A stretch of DNA of 64,000 nucleotides from Candidatus Rokuibacteriota bacterium (GTDB taxonomy: Bacteria; Methylomirabilota; Methylomirabilia; Rokubacteriales; CSP1-6). The position numbers and the translations under genes were made by a program. The stretch's first letter is position 1, and each line of letters opens with the position of its first letter. Below, piece by piece: positions 37,110 to 43,815 of the stretch. Below the pieces are notes generated by a model. The model saw only the letters and a program-made list of their open reading frames with translations, searched no databases and was not told the origin of the DNA. Where the stretch lies: the NCBI GenBank assembly GCA_003220495.1, contig QHSP01000029.1:86027-150026 (forward strand), in the 5' to 3' direction.

Positions 37110-37915
37110 CAGGACACCCCGACCATGTCCTTGATCACCTCGGCGACGATCTTGTCCCCGATCTCCTTCACACGCTTGGAGTAGCCGACGAGCAGGGCGA
37201 CGTCGCACAGGTTGTTGATCTCGCGCGGCGTCCCCCGCGTGAAGTCGAAGATGAGCTTGACCGCGTCTTCGGTGAAGAGCCGGTTCGGCCGGCCGGCCAT
37301 CCGCAGCCGATGCGCGATGTAGCTGGCGGTGTGCTGGTCGTCGAGCGTGTTGAGGTGGTACCGAAGGCTGATCCGCTGGTCGAGGTGCTTGAGGCGCCGC
37401 ACCTTCACGCCGAGCTCGGGTGAGCCGACGAGCAGGAGCGTCATCAGAAACCGGTCGTCGGTCTGGAAGTTCATCAAGAGTCGCAGCTCCTCGAAGACCG
37501 AATCGTCCTCGATGAGCTGCGCTTCGTCGACGATGACGACGCTGTCACGCCCGGCCTGGTAGTTCCGGAAGAAGAGGTCGTTGAGAAGGTGCAGCAGCTC
37601 GGGCTTGCGCGTCTCCTGCGTCTCGACCCCCAGCTGGTAGAGCACCTCGCGCAAAAAATCGACCGGCGTCCAGCTCGGATTGGTGAGAAGGCCGATCTCG
37701 TAGCGCTCGGCCTCGAGGCGCTGGATGAGCGCGCGCGACAAGGTCGTCTTGCCGCAGCCGTACTCCCCGGTGAGCATCCCGCAGCCCTTGCGGTGGCGCA
37801 CCGTGTAGACCAGGCGGACCAGCGCCTCCTCGTGCTCGGGCGATAGGTAGAAAAACTTCGGGTTCGGGGAGTTGTCGAAGGGCGGCTCGGTCAGCTCCCA
37901 GTACGATTCGTACAC
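37109..37915 (-). CDS. ExeA/GspA-like AAA ATPase, exosortase (PEP-CTERM) locus type
   Basis: The 268-residue protein starts with GTG (MYESYWELTEPPFDNSPNPKF). It contains Walker A GEYGCGKTTLS, Walker B VVIVDEAQLIED and an arginine-rich sensor region (QRISLRYHL, RGTPREINNLCD). This matches the ATPase that accompanies exosortase-linked polysaccharide loci (the 'PEP-CTERM locus' subfamily of ExeA-like ATPases). It is soluble and probably energises or gates assembly. It lies 3 bp after the Wza-like gene. No peptidoglycan-binding C terminus as in full ExeA is present. Confidence 0.87.
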   Translation of the reverse strand: MYESYWELTEPPFDNSPNPKFFYLSPEHEEALVRLVYTVRHRKGCGMLTGEYGCGKTTLSRALIQRLEAERYEIGLLTNPSWTPVDFLREVLYQLGVETQETRKPELLHLLNDLFFRNYQAGRDSVVIVDEAQLIEDDSVFEELRLLMNFQTDDRFLMTLLLVGSPELGVKVRRLKHLDQRISLRYHLNTLDDQHTASYIAHRLRMAGRPNRLFTEDAVKLIFDFTRGTPREINNLCDVALLVGYSKRVKEIGDKIVAEVIKDMVGVS

Positions 37916-37918
37916 GGG

Positions 37919-39484
37919 TCAGTTGCCGCTGCCGGTCTGGCCGTTGAAGATGAAGTAGAGACCGGTGTACGCGGTGACCAGGCTGGCGATCGCCGTCAGG
38001 ATCGTGACGTAGTCCTGCCACCACTTGACCGCGACCTCGGGCACCGTCACCACGGCGCCGGGCTCGAGCGGCGGCGCGTCGGCCATCGCGTACGTTTTTC
38101 CGTTGCGGAAGGTCACGAGCGTGTTCATGAGCCGGGCCCGGTTCGTGGGCCCGCCGGCGAGCGCGACGTACTCACGCGGCGTCAGGTCGGGCCGGAAGTC
38201 GTGGGCGCCCGGCGTCTTGACCTCACCGAGAATGAAGATCCGGTCCTCGACGATCGGCAGCACGAACACGTCGCCGTTCTGGAGCACGATGTTCGGCGCG
38301 TCGTCCTTCTCGACCAGCATGCGGTAGAGGTCGATGGGGATCCGCTGCCGCGGGCCGGTGGTCCCGCTCCGCTCGACGAGCGCCAGGCGCAGGTCGGCGT
38401 AGGCGGCAGCGCCGCCCGCCCGGTCGAGGACGTCACGCACGCGCTCGCCCTGCGCCAGCTCGAGGCGCTGGAGGATCGTCGACTTGCCGGCGACGGAGGC
38501 CTTGGTGCTCTCGGCGGTGCCGATGAACGCGCCGCGGACCTCGACGACGTCCTGCAGCGACGAGATCGCCGGCACGAAGATCGCGTCACCGGGTCGCAGC
38601 ATGAGCTCCGTGGGCGGCGTCAGCGCCGAGCGCAGATCGAGCGGCATCGCTTCCTTGCGGTCGCCGGCGCCCACACGCGTCAGGCGGGCATCGCCGATCG
38701 CGGCCGTCTGGCTCAGGCCACCCACCAGCTCCAAGAGCTCGCGCAGGGACGGCGTCGGGCCGATCTCGTATTCGCCGGGCCGGCGCACCGCGCCGGAGAG
38801 CGTGACGGAACCCGAGCGCGGGGGCACGTGGATCCTGAGCCCCTCCTCGACGAACGGATTCTGCGTGAGGTCGCCGCGCAGCTGGAAGGCGAGCAGGTCG
38901 ATCGTGCGCGCGGCGCTCCGACGCGTCAGCACGATGTTCCGCATGCTCCCGCGAGGCGAGACGCCGCCGGCTTCGAGGATGACGTCGTACACGCGGCGGG
39001 TCGCCGTGGTCTGCAGGGTCCCCGGACGCTCCACGTCCCCCGACACCGTCACCTCGAACGTGCGCGGCGCCACGACCGTGATGGTCGCGTCGGCGTACTT
39101 GAACACGTCGCGCGCGCGTTCGGACACTTTGCGATGCGCCTCGAGCAACGTCAGGCCCCCGACGGGGAGAGCCCCGAGCGGCGGCACATTGATCGCGCCC
39201 TCGAGATCGACGACCGCCTGCTGGCGGATCACCTCGAGCCGTCCTGCGATCTGGACGTCCAGAACGTCACCCGGAGCGAGTCGGTAGTCCGGCCCGGGCG
39301 TGACCCCCCGTGGCGACGCCGACGCCAGTGGCGGGGTCGGTGCCGGTGCCGGGGTCGACCGCGGCGTCGGCCCAGGCGGCAGCGGGGGCGAAGTGCTCGG
39401 AATTTGAGCGAACCCCGGACTGGGCGCCAGTAGGGACACCACGATGAGCAGGCTGAGGCACCTGCGTAGACTACCGGGCTTCAT
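37919..39484 (-). CDS. Polysaccharide export protein (Wza/SLBB family)
   Basis: The ATG at 39,484 gives 521 residues with a signal peptide (MKPGSLRRCLSLLIVVSLL, cut near GFAQ) and a proline-rich linker (residues 25-65). The Poly_export domain follows (DYRLAPGDVLDVQIAG, INVPPLGALPVGGLT), then several SLBB-type repeats (VSGDVERPGTLQT, LSGAVRRPGEYEI, ILGEVKTPGAHDF). A C-terminal hydrophobic helix (about 495-515) could span the outer membrane as in Wza. A GTG 12 nt upstream is an alternative start. No lipobox cysteine is seen, so it is not a lipoprotein like classical Wza. It is the first gene after the divergent promoter. Confidence 0.9.
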   Translation of the reverse strand: MKPGSLRRCLSLLIVVSLLAPSPGFAQIPSTSPPLPPGPTPRSTPAPAPTPPLASASPRGVTPGPDYRLAPGDVLDVQIAGRLEVIRQQAVVDLEGAINVPPLGALPVGGLTLLEAHRKVSERARDVFKYADATITVVAPRTFEVTVSGDVERPGTLQTTATRRVYDVILEAGGVSPRGSMRNIVLTRRSAARTIDLLAFQLRGDLTQNPFVEEGLRIHVPPRSGSVTLSGAVRRPGEYEIGPTPSLRELLELVGGLSQTAAIGDARLTRVGAGDRKEAMPLDLRSALTPPTELMLRPGDAIFVPAISSLQDVVEVRGAFIGTAESTKASVAGKSTILQRLELAQGERVRDVLDRAGGAAAYADLRLALVERSGTTGPRQRIPIDLYRMLVEKDDAPNIVLQNGDVFVLPIVEDRIFILGEVKTPGAHDFRPDLTPREYVALAGGPTNRARLMNTLVTFRNGKTYAMADAPPLEPGAVVTVPEVAVKWWQDYVTILTAIASLVTAYTGLYFIFNGQTGSGN

Positions 39485-39519
39485 TCGGTCGTCCACGACA
39501 CCAAATGGAAATTAAAGTT

Positions 39520-39549
39520 ATTGTCTCTTTTCGGAAACGGCGAGGTCAA
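39520..39549 (-). promoter_or_regulatory. Leftward sigma70-type promoter of the polysaccharide locus
   Basis: On the minus strand TTGACC (39,544-39,549) and GACAAT (39,520-39,525) are separated by 18 nt. Transcription would start near 39,513, about 30 nt ahead of the ATG of the Wza-like gene. The -35 element lies in the left arm of the shared palindrome. Confidence 0.6.
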
Positions 39550-39584
39550 GGAAATTGCATATGGATTGCAATAGTTTCCTTGAC
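39545..39584. promoter_or_regulatory. Palindrome shared by two divergent promoters (probable operator)
   Basis: GTCAAGGAAA (39,545-39,554) is the exact reverse complement of TTTCCTTGAC (39,575-39,584). An inner pair ATTGCA (39,554-39,559) and TGCAAT (39,567-39,572) makes a nested inverted repeat. Both outer ends are the TTGAC parts of the -35 elements of the two divergent promoters. A dimeric regulator bound here could control both units at once. The region is AT-rich compared with its surroundings. Confidence 0.65.
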
Positions 39585-39608
39585 ACTCAGGAGTCGGCCG
39601 GGTACGAT
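39580..39608 (+). promoter_or_regulatory. Rightward sigma70-type promoter of htrA
   Basis: TTGACA (39,580-39,585), a 17-nt spacer and TACGAT (39,603-39,608) form a near-consensus promoter. The expected start is about 39,615, leaving a leader of about 45 nt with GAGG (39,647-39,650) ahead of the htrA ATG. Its -35 lies in the right arm of the palindrome. Confidence 0.7.
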
Positions 39609-39658
39609 CCGCTACGCTATACGGCGAGAGCGGAGACCTGAGGCGCGAGGCGTCCCCG

Positions 39659-40858
39659 ATGGTACCTAGAAGCATCCGCATCGCCCTGGCCGCCTGTGCG
39701 CTTTTCGCCTTTCTCGGCGCAGGCTTCTGGATTCACGCGCTCTTCTTCACGCGGTCACCCCTGACCGCATCGTCGCCCGTGCAGGCGCCGAACGCGGCGG
39801 AAGCCCTCCAGTCGGCTTTCGTGAGCGTTGCCGAGCACGTTCGGCCCGCCGTCGTCCACATCAGCCCCGTCCAGGTCGCGAAGCGTCGCCGGCCGCCGAT
39901 CGCCCCCGGTCCGTTCGCGGACGACCCGCTTCTAAAGGACTTTTTCGACCAGTTCTTCGGTCCGCGAGTCCCCGGACGGCGCGAAGAGTTCCACACGCCA
40001 GGGCTCGGCTCCGGCGTCATCTTCGACAAGCGCGGCTACGTCCTGACGAACAACCACGTCGTCCGGGGCGCCGACGGCGTGCTGCTGCGCCTGGCGTCGA
40101 AGCGCGAATATTCGGGACGCATCATCGGCGCCGACGTGACGACCGACCTGGCGGTGATCCAGTTCGAGCCCGACGCTCCGGTGGCGGTGGCGACGCTCGG
40201 AAACTCCGACACGCTGCGCGTCGGTGAATGGGCGATCGCGATCGGCAACCCCTTCGGGCTCGACAATACCGTCACGGTCGGCGTCGTCAGCGCAACCGGG
40301 CGGGCCGACGTCGGTATCGCCACGTACGAGAATTTCATCCAGACCGACGCGTCGATCAATCCGGGCAACTCCGGCGGCCCGCTCGTGAATCTGCGCGGTG
40401 AGGTCATCGGGATCAACACGGCCATCGTGGCGAGCGGCCAGGGCATCGGCTTCGCGATCCCCGCCAACATGGTCAAGCGCATCACGGGCCAGCTGATGGA
40501 CCGCGGCAAGGTGACCCGCGGATGGATCGGGATCGCGATGGAGCCGCTCACGACCGAGCTGGCGCAGTCGTTCGGGCTACGCGAGGCGCGCGGCGCCGTC
40601 GTTGCGCGCGTGTACCCCGGCGGCCCCGCAGCGGCGGCCGGTCTCGAGAAGAACGACGTCGTCGTGACGTTCGAGGGCGTTCCGGTCGAGGACTACCGTC
40701 AGCTGCAGCGGCTCTCCTCGGACGCCGAGGTGGGCAAGACGGTCAAGCTCGAGATCGTGAGAAACCGAGAGCGCCGCACGATCGAGCTCCGCGTCGCCGA
40801 AGCCCCCGACCGTACGTCCCCGGACCGCCCCACCCCACCCCGCGACCAACTCCGCTAA
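39659..40858 (+). CDS. htrA: HtrA/DegP-like trypsin-type serine protease with one PDZ domain
   Basis: The 399-residue protein starts MVPRSIRIALAACALFAFLGAGFW, an N-terminal signal or membrane anchor (residues 8-30). The protease domain carries the triad His133 (TNNHVV), Asp163 (TTDLAVI) and Ser238 (NPGNSGGPL). One PDZ domain follows (about 285-380), then a proline-rich tail. Periplasmic HtrA proteases degrade or refold misfolded envelope proteins. It is transcribed away from the polysaccharide locus from a divergent promoter, which fits envelope-stress handling of that system. GAGG 8 nt before the ATG supports the start. Confidence 0.93.
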   Translation: MVPRSIRIALAACALFAFLGAGFWIHALFFTRSPLTASSPVQAPNAAEALQSAFVSVAEHVRPAVVHISPVQVAKRRRPPIAPGPFADDPLLKDFFDQFFGPRVPGRREEFHTPGLGSGVIFDKRGYVLTNNHVVRGADGVLLRLASKREYSGRIIGADVTTDLAVIQFEPDAPVAVATLGNSDTLRVGEWAIAIGNPFGLDNTVTVGVVSATGRADVGIATYENFIQTDASINPGNSGGPLVNLRGEVIGINTAIVASGQGIGFAIPANMVKRITGQLMDRGKVTRGWIGIAMEPLTTELAQSFGLREARGAVVARVYPGGPAAAAGLEKNDVVVTFEGVPVEDYRQLQRLSSDAEVGKTVKLEIVRNRERRTIELRVAEAPDRTSPDRPTPPRDQLR

Positions 40859-41192
40859 CCCCCAGCCCGCCCGCCGCGCTAACCGCGCCCAAACACCCCG
40901 CAACGTCTACGATCCGAGGGCCGCGAGGCCCAGCACAAACGGGCCGGCGATCAGCAGCATCGGGCCGACTCGCAGTGCGCTGTACGAAACAAGAAGAAGC
41001 CGGCTCCCGCGAATCCACCGGCACCGCAAACGGTAGCCTGGGGCGCCGAGACCCGGACCCGGGGAGTCCCTCGCGACCTGTGTAGGCAGCGTAGACAGGA
41101 GGCAACGCACGGGACTCCGTCGCCTCGCGAGTGGTAGCAGTCAGGGCGCGAGGGGACTCCCGGGTCCGGGTCTCGGCGCCCCAGCCTCCCCG
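40859..41192. other. Intergenic region between convergent genes
   Basis: This 334-bp gap lies between the ends of htrA and the cytidylate-kinase-like gene. Its first 180 bp hold no recognisable gene or site; its last 150 bp are taken up by the large inverted repeat listed separately. Open frames here are short and have no coding character. Confidence 0.6.
41038..41184. repeat. Large inverted repeat with about 38-bp arms between convergent genes
   Basis: Positions 41,038-41,075 and 41,147-41,184 are near-perfect reverse complements. The first 26 positions (beginning CTGGGGCGCCGAG) match exactly, then AGTCCC and TCGCG match with single-base bulges. The 71-nt spacer holds a small CCTGT/ACAGG hairpin and partial copies of GGGACTCC and CTCGCGA. 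It ends 8 bp short of the stop codon of the minus-strand gene. It may be a bidirectional transcript-end structure or a small mobile element; there is no T-tract and no evident target duplication. Confidence 0.75.
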
Positions 41193-42020
41193 TTAAGCGA
41201 CGAAGGGGGGAATCGGCGGGATCTCGACTTGTTGAGTTTTGACCTCGCGCACGCCCGGCACGGACCGCGCGACTTCGACCGCGCGCTCGAGCGCCGCCGT
41301 GCCCTCGAGGGTCACCACGCCGCCGTGGGCCTCGACGGTGATCCGGTAGCGGCGCGTCTCCGGATGAGTCGCCAGTGCAACCTGCACGCGCGAGGCGAGC
41401 GCTCGCGACGCGACCATCTGACGGCCGGCCTCGGTCGTGGCCATGTCGGGCCGGCGCACCAGCGCCTCCAGGACCGCGACCACCGCGTCGTATTTCATTT
41501 TCTCGGTGTTCACGGTCAGCTCGTAGAGGGTCGGGTCCGCGATGTCGACCTCGTAGAGGTACCGCATCCTCCCAGATTTCTCGAGGTCGTCGCGGCGCAC
41601 GAGCTCGGCGGCCGCGCGATAGTTCGGCGTCTCGCCCGTCATCTCGGCGGTGCGCTTGACCCACTGCTTCACGCGATGCTCGAACGGAGCGATCACGCGA
41701 GCGCGGAGCACGTGCGGGACGCCACGCAGCAGCCACTGGCCGCCGCCGCGCATCAAGACGCAGTTGTCGTCCTCGGCGAACTCGAGGCACGTCGTCTGGA
41801 GCACGGTGATGTGATGGCGGGTCTCGGTGTCGAAGCGCTCGAACAGAGTCGGCTTGGACTCATCGAGGTGCGAGAGCCTGTCCTCCGCGAGCCCGTAGCG
41901 ACGGGCCGCGTCGAGCAGCAGCTCCTGGTTCACGTAGCGATACCCGAGTCGCTGTGCCACCGACATGCCGATCTCCGGGCCGCCCGCTCCCATCTGGTGC
42001 GAGACAACGATGATGGCCAT
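41193..42020 (-). CDS. Cytidylate-kinase-like protein with C-terminal BON domain
   Basis: The 275-residue product begins MAIIVVSHQMGAGGPEIGMSVAQRLGYRYV. This matches the cytidylate-kinase-like family (AAA_26), whose glycine-rich loop lacks the usual lysine. A VDIADPTLYELTVNTEKM segment follows. Residues about 200-268 (VQVALATHPETRRYRITVEAHGG... VPGVREVKT) form a BON domain, a fold usually seen in envelope or membrane-binding proteins. The reaction is unknown; nucleotide binding is likely. It lies 3 bp after the 65-residue small gene, so the two are probably one unit. Confidence 0.78.
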   Translation of the reverse strand: MAIIVVSHQMGAGGPEIGMSVAQRLGYRYVNQELLLDAARRYGLAEDRLSHLDESKPTLFERFDTETRHHITVLQTTCLEFAEDDNCVLMRGGGQWLLRGVPHVLRARVIAPFEHRVKQWVKRTAEMTGETPNYRAAAELVRRDDLEKSGRMRYLYEVDIADPTLYELTVNTEKMKYDAVVAVLEALVRRPDMATTEAGRQMVASRALASRVQVALATHPETRRYRITVEAHGGVVTLEGTAALERAVEVARSVPGVREVKTQQVEIPPIPPFVA

Positions 42021-42023
42021 GGA

Positions 42024-42221
42024 TCACCCCCGCCGGTACTTGTCTTTGAGCGTGGTCGGAGCGATCGCGATGCGCTTGCCGGCGACGTCGTCCAGGATGT
42101 AGACCTCGTCCGTGAGCGAGCCGCTGGCGAAGACCTCGAAGACTTCGAGCGCCGCCTCCAGGGTCGTATTCGGGCGCCCGTCCATCAGTTGCTCGACCGC
42201 GGCGCGCTGGAGTCGCTGCAC
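42024..42221 (-). CDS. Small conserved-looking hypothetical protein (65 residues)
   Basis: A GTG start at 42,221 is preceded by GGGAGG 6 nt upstream, good evidence of translation. The product reads MQRLQRAAVEQLMDGRPNTT and ends APTTLKDKYRRG; it has a helical first half and a short beta-hairpin-like second half (VYILDDVAGKRIAIAP). No family is recognised. It sits 3 bp before the cytidylate-kinase-like gene and probably works with it. Confidence 0.65.
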   Translation of the reverse strand: MQRLQRAAVEQLMDGRPNTTLEAALEVFEVFASGSLTDEVYILDDVAGKRIAIAPTTLKDKYRRG

Positions 42222-42308
42222 AGGTCCTCCCTCGAGTGGCGGTAAGCCTAGTCCAAACCTTCGGCCGGAGCAAGCCGGGAGGCGCGCGCGTGTCCGGAAA
42301 TCAGCGGC

Positions 42309-43001
42309 TCAGGCCGGGCGGGCGACCCGGCGATCGGGCTCCTGGAGCCTGGCCAGCGGAAACCGATCGAAGCTCGGGACGAACGAATACGGGGGCCAGG
42401 GCCCGGTCGGAACGACGGCGATCCCGGCGGCGCGCGACGCGATCGGCGCGATTCGCGCGAGAAACCCTTCGACTTCGGAGCGTGCCACCAGGAAGGCGAC
42501 CGAGCCCGCGACGTTGCTCCCGCCCCCGGGCGACCGGTAGCGCCAGCGCTCGATCCCTGCCTGCGTGACGAGGCGCTCGGCCAGCTCGCGGAGCTGCACG
42601 ACGCCCGGCGCACCGTCGGCGCACTCGCGGCACGTGCGATCGATCGAGTGCCCACAGTGCAGGCGCAGGAGCTTCACACTCATCTCGACGGAGCCCCGGA
42701 GCTGCGCAAGCGTCGAGTTCACGAGGGGCGCGTGGGCGGCCAGCCAGGCATCGAGGTCCGCCGCGTCCACGACTACGCCGAACCTGAACGGCACCGTCCC
42801 GGACGCCTCCAGCGTCGACGCGACGACGTCGTGGTGCAAGGCGAGCGTGCGCGCGTTGGCTTCCGGCAGCCGCTCGAGCGCGCTCACGAGGACCACCAGA
42901 TCGCCCAGGCGCCGGAGCGCGACGGGGCCTCCGACGCTCGCGTCTGGTGGACGCCACGCGGCCGGGAGGCGGTCGGCGATCGCGTAGAGGTACTGATACA
43001 T
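42309..43001 (-). CDS. Gas vesicle protein GvpL/GvpF family
   Basis: From the ATG at 43,001 (GGGGGG about 6 nt upstream) the 230-residue protein starts MYQYLYAIADRLPAAWRPP. It shows the GvpL/F pattern: a short N-terminal beta segment, LRRLGDLVVLVSALE, LALHHDVVASTLEASGTVPFRFGVVV, and SVEMSVKLLRL ahead of the second domain with SVAFLVARSEVEGF and GPWPPYSFV. A cluster of four cysteine/histidine residues (CGHSIDRTCRECADG) lies in the middle and is unusual. GvpF/L proteins are minor gas-vesicle assembly components. No gvpA or other gvp gene is in the window, so its role here is unclear. Confidence 0.82.
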   Translation of the reverse strand: MYQYLYAIADRLPAAWRPPDASVGGPVALRRLGDLVVLVSALERLPEANARTLALHHDVVASTLEASGTVPFRFGVVVDAADLDAWLAAHAPLVNSTLAQLRGSVEMSVKLLRLHCGHSIDRTCRECADGAPGVVQLRELAERLVTQAGIERWRYRSPGGGSNVAGSVAFLVARSEVEGFLARIAPIASRAAGIAVVPTGPWPPYSFVPSFDRFPLARLQEPDRRVARPA

Positions 43002-43046
43002 GTTGCCCCCCGCGCCCCGGACGAGGCGCCGCAAGTTCGGGGCGAA

Positions 43047-43074
43047 TTTCGACTGGTGAGGGCGAGGGTATAAT
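43047..43074 (+). promoter_or_regulatory. Promoter with perfect -10 just before the exported-protein gene
   Basis: TATAAT at 43,069-43,074 ends 9 nt before the GTG at 43,084. A weak -35 (TTTCGA, 43,047-43,052) lies 16 nt upstream. The start point falls about 2-3 nt before the start codon, giving an essentially leaderless mRNA. Confidence 0.6.
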
Positions 43075-43083
43075 GGCGCGGTC

Positions 43084-43815
43084 GTGTTGTCCAGGCACCG
43101 CCGTAGAACGACGTGCGCCGCTGCCGGTACGGCGGTCGTCCTGCTCGTGTCGGGCGCGCTGGGGGCCAAGCCCTCGCCCACTCTTCCCTCTCAGATCCCC
43201 GCGCGCGAGCGCGCGCGGCTCCAGGAAGTCGCTGACGGGGCCTCGGTGAGCGCGCGGGCGGCGGGCGAGCCGTTCCTCGCGCGGCCGGACGTCTTCGAGT
43301 TCTTGCTGGACCACCCGGAGTTCGCGACCCACGTGACACGCGCGCTCAAGCTGGCTCGCTACCGGATCTGGCGCGGCCCTGAGGGCGGGCTCTGGCTCGA
43401 CGACGGCTGGGGCGTGGTTGGGCAGTTCTCCGTGGTCTACGCGACCAGCGGCACGCGCGTGGTGTACGCGCACGGCCAGTACCAGTCGGGGCTACTCCCG
43501 AGCATCCGAGGCCAGGCGGTCGTCCTGATCGAGTACGGTCTGAGCCCCGCCGCCGATCGCCGGAGCCTGATCTCGCCGGCCGTGACGGGCTTCGTCAGGC
43601 TCGACAGCAAGGTCATCGCGCTCGCGGGGATGCTCGCCGGCTCGGTCGCCACGGCCAAGGCGGAAAAAGAAGCCCGGCGGTTCGTCAAGCTCTTCGCCCG
43701 CGCAAGCCGGGCGATCGAGGACAACCCCGCGTACGTTCACGAGAGCGTGCGGCAGCGGCCCGACGTCCCGCCCGGCGAGCTCGAAGAGTTCCGGCGGCTA
43801 CTCGACCTTCGATAG
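43084..43815 (+). CDS. Exported hypothetical protein (243 residues)
   Basis: The GTG start gives MLSRHRRRTTCAAAGTAVVLLVSGALGA, a clear signal peptide with a basic head and cleavage near GALGA. The mature part is mostly helical at both ends. A central beta-rich region (YRIWRGPEGGLWLDDGWGVV, RVVYAHGQYQSGLLPSIRG) is followed by VTGFVRLDSKVIALAGMLAG. I do not recognise the family. No Shine-Dalgarno is present; the upstream TATAAT implies leaderless translation. Its 3' end overlaps the convergent TPR gene by 18 bp. Confidence 0.8.
   Translation: MLSRHRRRTTCAAAGTAVVLLVSGALGAKPSPTLPSQIPARERARLQEVADGASVSARAAGEPFLARPDVFEFLLDHPEFATHVTRALKLARYRIWRGPEGGLWLDDGWGVVGQFSVVYATSGTRVVYAHGQYQSGLLPSIRGQAVVLIEYGLSPAADRRSLISPAVTGFVRLDSKVIALAGMLAGSVATAKAEKEARRFVKLFARASRAIEDNPAYVHESVRQRPDVPPGELEEFRRLLDLR

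Noticed and set aside
42309..43181. Longer start for the GvpL/F gene at 43,181
   Set aside because: The added 60 residues overlap the divergent gene and its promoter; the ATG at 43,001 has a G-rich ribosome site and matches the family start.
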